Source of the DNA: Moraxellaceae bacterium | GTDB taxonomy: Bacteria; Pseudomonadota; Gammaproteobacteria; Pseudomonadales; Moraxellaceae | Direction: 5' to 3' | DNA length: 8,923 nt | NCBI GenBank assembly: GCA_030146505.1 | Contig: JASLCO010000242.1 | Span: forward strand, 1-8,923 | In this document: in pieces, positions 6,501 to 8,923 of the stretch | Position numbering within the stretch: position 1 is the stretch's first letter | Layout: each line of letters starts with the position of its first letter | Translations under genes and position numbers: made by a program | The notes under the pieces: model-generated | Seen by the model: the letters and a program-made list of their open reading frames with translations, nothing else | Told to the model about the DNA's origin: nothing | The model's database searches: none

Positions 6501-8535
6501 CGCTCAGGGTGAGGGTGCCCGTGCCCTGCTTGAGGAGGTCGGCACTGCCGATGAGCTGGCCGGTGAAATCCACGTCGCCAGCGGTTTGCAGGATGCCGAC
6601 ACCCCCCGCGAGATGAATGTCCTGGCCAAAGGTGCCGGCGGCGATGGCCAGCGCACCATCCCGCAGGGTGAGCGGGCCGCTGCCGATATTGGCCGGGTCG
6701 CTGATGCTGAGCAGTACACCGGCCATGACCGTGGTGCCGCCGGTGTAATCATTGATGCCGGTCAGTCCCTGGCCCAGGAAGGAGCCGGTATCCGCGGTCA
6801 GCATGCCCAGGGTTTTCTGGGTACTCCAGTTGAAAACGGTGTTGGCATTGCTGAGTTCCAGCTTGCCGGCACCACTGATCTTGCCGTCAAAGGAGGGTGC
6901 CGTGCCGCCATTGGAGGGGTCGTAATCCAGCGCGATCTTCAGGGTATTGCTGCCCAGGTCCACACTGCCTGCGCCCAGCAGGGCACTGATCTGGCGGTCG
7001 GCGCCACCCAGGCGGTAGCTGGCGTCCTGGGCCACGGTGAGATCGCCCTGCGCAATGGCGCCCACCACCGTGCCCGACTCCACCACGGTATTGCCGTCGC
7101 CAATGTTGTTGCCGGTGAGCGTGGTCACGCCCGTGCCACTGCCGCTGCTGTCGCGGAAGGTCAGCGTGGCATCGCCGCTCCAGTTGGTGATGTCATTGGC
7201 GAGGCCGACCGCATGGCCATTGCTGTCGACATAACCGCCACGCGAGGTCAGCCTGAAGCCGCGCAGATTGCCCACGTCGGCCGAGAATTTCAGGCCGCCG
7301 CCATCGAGGATGAGTTTTGGCGTGGTACCCAGCCGGCTGTTGTCGTCAAGCACCAGCGCCCCTTCACGCACACGCCAGTCGCCATTGAAAAGACTGCTGC
7401 CGGTGAGCGCGAGATCGCCCGCCCCCACCTTCATGAGATCGCCGGTACCGGTGACATCGCCACTCAGGATGCCTTCGCCGCTGTAGACACCGATGCGCCC
7501 GCCACCACTGGCCAGCACCAGCTCGCGGCTCACGTCCACGCCATTGGCCACCACGAGGCCGCCGTTGTCCAGCGCCACCACGCCGCCCGCGCCCAACGCG
7601 CCCATGCTGTTCACGCCGACATTCACATCGCTGATATAGGTGTCGCCGCCATAGTTGTTGTTGCCGCCGAGCACGATGGTGCCGTAGATGAGATCGGCAT
7701 CAGGGTTGGTGGTGTCGGAAGACGCACCGCCGCCGCCCTCCAGCAGCAGGTTCCAGCTACCGCCGCCGATACCGGCACCAGCGCTGTCACTGATGCTGTC
7801 GTAAATCGAGAGTACCGTGCCCGGATTGGCCGAAAGCCGCATATTGCCCGAGCCGTCCAGGAAAATGCCGCTGCCCGCCGCCGCGCCGGGGGCCGCTCCC
7901 GTGCCGGGCATGGCAGTGCCGCCGTCCACATTGCGGGTGGCCGTCAGCGGATCGGCGCCAGGATCGGCCGAGCCACTGACGGAAAGCCGTCCGCCAGGCG
8001 CCACATACACGCCGCCCCCTAGGCCATTGCCGCCATTACCGGCGCCATCGCCAGCGCCACCCACGGCACTGTTGTCCACGATCTTCACATCGCGCAGCAC
8101 CACATCGGCATTGCTGTTGATCTGCAGGGCGCCACCGGTGCCGTTGTCACCATTGCCACCGGCCACACCATCGGCCCCCTGCGCCAGACCATTCTTCAGC
8201 GTCAGCCCGCTGATCTGTACGAGGATGTTGCTGCCGGGCGAGCTGTTGGAGCCCACCACCAGCAGTTGCACCGCATTGCCGCCATCCAGGCTGTGGCCAT
8301 TGCCCTTGATGGTGACCGTGCCGGTGATGGGGGCCAGGGCTGCAGTCAGGTTCACGTCATCCTTGAATTCGATGAAGTTGGCACCCGCCGAGGCATTCAC
8401 CTGGGCGATGGCATCAACAAGATCTGCTTCATTGTTGATCACATAAGTGGCGGCCAGCGCCGACAGGGGCATGGCCAGAAGACAGGCAGCAGCAAGCGGT
8501 TTGAGCAGGAAAGACGACGAGGGGCGGGCCAGCAT
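3544..8535 (-). CDS. Type Va (classical) autotransporter with PATR repeats and C-terminal beta-barrel
   Basis: A 1663-residue secreted or surface protein. The start at 8535 has GGAG 6 nt upstream and gives a normal signal peptide, MLARPSSSF... ending at SALA (residue 28). The in-frame ATG at 8610 would add a 25-residue leader and has no well-spaced ribosome site. Residues about 29-330 are a Gly/Asn-rich right-handed beta-helix start (TIKGNGHSLDGG). Residues about 360-1100 hold about seven or eight autotransporter-associated repeats (K-x-G-x-G-x-L-x-L-x-G type). Residues about 1125-1270 look like the autochaperone region (GGRLAPGNSIGTLNVGG). A linker helix of about 115 residues precedes the beta-domain, residues about 1385-1663, which ends SFQYRW with the C-terminal aromatic used by the BAM complex. 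I see no protease or lipase catalytic motif, so adhesion or aggregation is a guess. Only four cysteines occur in the mature chain: 818/820 and 1208/1209. Confidence 0.95.
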   Translation of the reverse strand: MLARPSSSFLLKPLAAACLLAMPLSALAATYVINNEADLVDAIAQVNASAGANFIEFKDDVNLTAALAPITGTVTIKGNGHSLDGGNAVQLLVVGSNSSPGSNILVQISGLTLKNGLAQGADGVAGGNGDNGTGGALQINSNADVVLRDVKIVDNSAVGGAGDGAGNGGNGLGGGVYVAPGGRLSVSGSADPGADPLTATRNVDGGTAMPGTGAAPGAAAGSGIFLDGSGNMRLSANPGTVLSIYDSISDSAGAGIGGGSWNLLLEGGGGASSDTTNPDADLIYGTIVLGGNNNYGGDTYISDVNVGVNSMGALGAGGVVALDNGGLVVANGVDVSRELVLASGGGRIGVYSGEGILSGDVTGTGDLMKVGAGDLALTGSSLFNGDWRVREGALVLDDNSRLGTTPKLILDGGGLKFSADVGNLRGFRLTSRGGYVDSNGHAVGLANDITNWSGDATLTFRDSSGSGTGVTTLTGNNIGDGNTVVESGTVVGAIAQGDLTVAQDASYRLGGADRQISALLGAGSVDLGSNTLKIALDYDPSNGGTAPSFDGKISGAGKLELSNANTVFNWSTQKTLGMLTADTGSFLGQGLTGINDYTGGTTVMAGVLLSISDPANIGSGPLTLRDGALAIAAGTFGQDIHLAGGVGILQTAGDVDFTGQLIGSADLLKQGTGTLTLSGASSSMTGDTIVAGDGSYVALANVDALGTGKLVLTDGGGFRLLGNGQTVNLHPVSIANGNGVIDTGSNTALSAGGITSSGLAASLLGTSRLVKQGSGDLILTGNTRLGGGMEITAGRVLLGDGSTAGSFSSAQSVFDLSCLCFVSSVADISIGNGTSLVVNNGAANTTLGDSLLGEGKLVKQGTGLLSLTGANTFTGGLTVLDGYVTGNSDDAYGAGTILLDGGGLRLTSDLSRTLALGSNNGRLQVAGSDAWHFSGQLTGSGDLVKTGSGTLIYTGVADQTGEIEVAEGTFQVGEAYVGTLIGNVQVDAGATLSFARDDLTEYGGVIAGDGNVVKQGAGELVLTGDHLFSGDLVITNGTVRLGHGGNSGSLAGGAELDAGSNLVVDRSGVAEISGSLSGSGVLNVVGTGELRLPGDSSGFAGQTFINSGSIRLDGQLGSDLYVASGALLQGTGTLGGNLSLASGGRLAPGNSIGTLNVGGNFIMDSGSVLEIEVNDSGVSDKLVVGGTAVLGGELRIRPAPGDYSQPGCCTFTILTAAAVDPTHQFDQVINDLAFLKTDVNYLPTEVQLVFSRNGGSFGSVPGLSWNQQQVSQALDKLEAQDPANALVQEVVPLTTDEVGPAFNVLSGDTLLSAVNAASRTALRFNHLLSARSSRLGLASRGSSSADLEKSLGAVRAGQMPEAPAAFGRAPGGPGALHYDGPTSKVEGLWVEANGFKLNEDSDETVGSAASSLSGQMLALGIDGYWSDNFILGFGAGYMTGTLDFDNRQGSGDATGEFLGSYARWESRSGWHYKAALTLAQQSTDQKRSGNIGSVATQADSSVDVQSATAEFEAGVALHLGSYGLRPYALLDVQFLKRDAIDETSAGPSGLVADAASDVAGEVGLGIELSRPWLTAGASWAQLIAGAALLQPFGDTQRQQTVHFAGANDSFIIKATANDSAAIALTLGGEWYLSKSVALWGGYEGRISSTTQEHNAVLSFQYRW
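5257..7440 (-). repeat. Degenerate protein-repeat array (autotransporter-associated repeats) in the passenger
   Basis: Repeat cores of the form L-x-K-x-G-x-G-x-L-x-L-x-G lie near residues 367, 666, 767, 855, 941, 1010 and 1080, with a weaker one near 550. Examples are LLKQGTGTLTLSG, LVKQGSGDLILTG, LVKQGTGLLSLTG and VVKQGAGELVLTG. Each is followed by a G-x-x-x-V-x-x-G-x-x strand pattern. Spacing is roughly 70-115 residues. These repeats occur in beta-helical passengers and are thought to help secretion. The DNA copies have diverged, so the array is recognised at protein level, not as near-identical DNA that would recombine easily. Confidence 0.85.
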
Positions 8536-8629
8536 GGCTTGCTCCGGTTTTATTGTTGTTTTTTGAACACCATCCCGGCAGTTAAGGACGCCAGGACAGG
8601 GGGCAGCCATCCATCACTGCCCGAGCCTC

Positions 8630-8658
8630 CTTATAACGGTATGTCGACCCGCTCACAA
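8630..8658 (-). promoter_or_regulatory. Predicted sigma-70 promoter of the autotransporter-lipoprotein operon
   Basis: On the minus strand, TTGTGA (8658-8653; 4 of 6 to consensus) and TATAAG (8635-8630; 5 of 6) are separated by the ideal 17 bp. Transcription would begin near 8622 and give a 5' leader of about 87 nt before the ATG at 8535. The -10 box runs into AAGGAGG, so this ribosome-site-like sequence would lie upstream of the transcript start. Confidence 0.6.
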
Positions 8659-8722
8659 TTGCGCGAAACACGCACCCGGCAGGCCAATTCGCCAACCAGC
8701 GGCAAGTCACCGTGCAAGCCGG

Positions 8723-8728
8723 TATACT
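8723..8728 (+). promoter_or_regulatory. Candidate -10 element for ettA
   Basis: TATACT (5 of 6 to TATAAT) is followed by a GC-rich stretch typical of promoters of translation-related genes. No good -35 box is found 16-18 bp upstream (the sequence there is GGCAA-like), so the promoter may be weak or activator-dependent. A transcript would start near 8735 and have a leader of about 123 nt. Confidence 0.4.
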
Positions 8729-8741
8729 CCCGCCACTTTTC

Positions 8742-8765
8742 GGCCGGCTCCCGGCCCTTTTATTT
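8742..8765 (+). terminator. Hairpin plus T-rich tail in the ettA leader (terminator-like or 5' stem-loop)
   Basis: GGCCGG (8742-8747) pairs with CCGGCC (8751-8756) across a CTC loop, followed by CTTTTATTT. This is the form of a short intrinsic terminator, but it sits only about 7-30 nt into the predicted ettA transcript. It may be an attenuator, a 5'-stabilising stem, or chance in a GC-rich region. The stem is only 6 bp and the T-run is interrupted. Confidence 0.35.
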
Positions 8766-8789
8766 ACGGAATCCTTATTTGCGGAATCC
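8760..8789 (+). repeat. Tandem 15-bp direct repeat in the ettA leader
   Basis: TTATTTACGGAATCC (8760-8774) is followed immediately by TTATTTGCGGAATCC (8775-8789), with one mismatch. The pair lies between the candidate ettA promoter and its start codon and overlaps the T-rich tail of the hairpin. It could be two sites for a DNA- or RNA-binding protein or a small duplication; the sequence does not tell which. Confidence 0.8.
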
Positions 8790-8857
8790 GTAGCCGGTTC
8801 ACCTCGGCCCGTTCCAGCAAATTTCCAGCAGCAGGCTTTTCAGCAGGTAGAAACACG

Positions 8858-8923
8858 ATGGCCCAATACATCTACACCATGAACCGCGTTTCCAAGATCG
8901 TTCCGCCGAAACGCGAAATCCTC
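8858..8923 (+). CDS. ettA: Energy-dependent translational throttle protein EttA (ABC-F), N-terminus only
   Basis: The 22 codons before the window edge encode MAQYIYTMNRV followed by SKIVPPKREIL, a near match to the conserved EttA (YjjK) N-terminus. EttA is a cytoplasmic ABC-F ATPase that binds the ribosomal E site and gates the first steps of elongation according to ATP/ADP. The Walker A motif should follow about 20 residues past the edge and cannot be seen. The start is supported by this match and by a modest AGGTAG upstream (8845-8850). The gene is divergent from the autotransporter operon, has its own candidate -10 element and is probably a core chromosomal gene unrelated in function to its neighbour. 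Confidence 0.92.
   Translation, partial: MAQYIYTMNRVSKIVPPKREIL

Larger units (their letters stand above)
8536..8857. other. Divergent intergenic region between the autotransporter operon and ettA
   Basis: This 322-bp gap holds a good minus-strand promoter (8630-8658), a plus-strand -10 element (8723-8728), a GC-rich hairpin followed by a T-rich stretch (8742-8765) and two tandem 15-bp repeats (8760-8789). The two -10 boxes lie about 88 bp apart, so both promoters could be affected by one bound regulator. No clear regulator operator was found. No RNA gene was recognised. Confidence 0.7.

Noticed and set aside
6346..8022. 558-codon plus-strand open frame opposite the passenger region
   Set aside because: Same composition and reason: antisense to well-supported beta-helix coding sequence, no ribosome site, no known domain.
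8649..8660. AATTGTGAGCGG match to half of the E. coli lac operator
   Set aside because: Only one half matches; the symmetric second half is missing and no LacI-type gene is visible. The match overlaps the -35 box and is probably chance.
8266..8793. 175-codon plus-strand frame ending YLRNPYLRNP
   Set aside because: It runs antisense to the signal peptide region and then through promoters; the repeated ending is only the translation of the tandem 15-bp repeat.

Overview
The window is GC-rich bacterial chromosome, most likely from a gammaproteobacterium. The evidence is a divergent EttA N-terminus of the gammaproteobacterial type, a type V autotransporter with an OmpA-type lipoprotein (so a Gram-negative envelope), and REP-like repeats typical of Pseudomonas/Xanthomonadales-type genomes. 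The genus cannot be fixed from this sequence.

Layout, left to right. Positions 1-57 hold an inverted pair of REP-like units (BIME), cut by the window edge, just beyond the stop of the first gene. Positions 59-2182 (minus) encode a cytoplasmic molybdopterin/[4Fe-4S] oxidoreductase of the formate dehydrogenase/nitrate reductase superfamily. It has a cysteine Mo-ligand motif that fits neither formate dehydrogenase nor NapA. The 375-bp gap at 2183-2557 contains its strong Shine-Dalgarno sequence and a second, unrelated palindromic intergenic repeat (2394-2474). Positions 2558-3532 (minus) encode a putative lipoprotein with a Glu/Lys-rich helical spacer and a peptidoglycan-binding OmpA C-terminal domain. 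Positions 3544-8535 (minus) encode a 1663-residue classical autotransporter. The 322-bp gap at 8536-8857 carries divergent promoters, a hairpin followed by a T-tract, and a 15-bp tandem repeat. At 8858 the plus-strand gene ettA begins and runs off the window.

The autotransporter and the OmpA-like lipoprotein form an apparent two-gene operon. Their spacing is 11 nt, and the lipoprotein's Shine-Dalgarno directly abuts the autotransporter stop codon, which suggests translational coupling. The most interesting inference is that the lipoprotein is a dedicated peptidoglycan anchor or assembly partner for the autotransporter, by analogy with TpgA of trimeric autotransporters. The oxidoreductase has no recognisable electron-transfer partner or cofactor-maturation gene beside it and looks like a stand-alone gene bracketed by two repeat elements. 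Almost everything else that is open in the six frames is the antisense shadow of the three long minus-strand genes.
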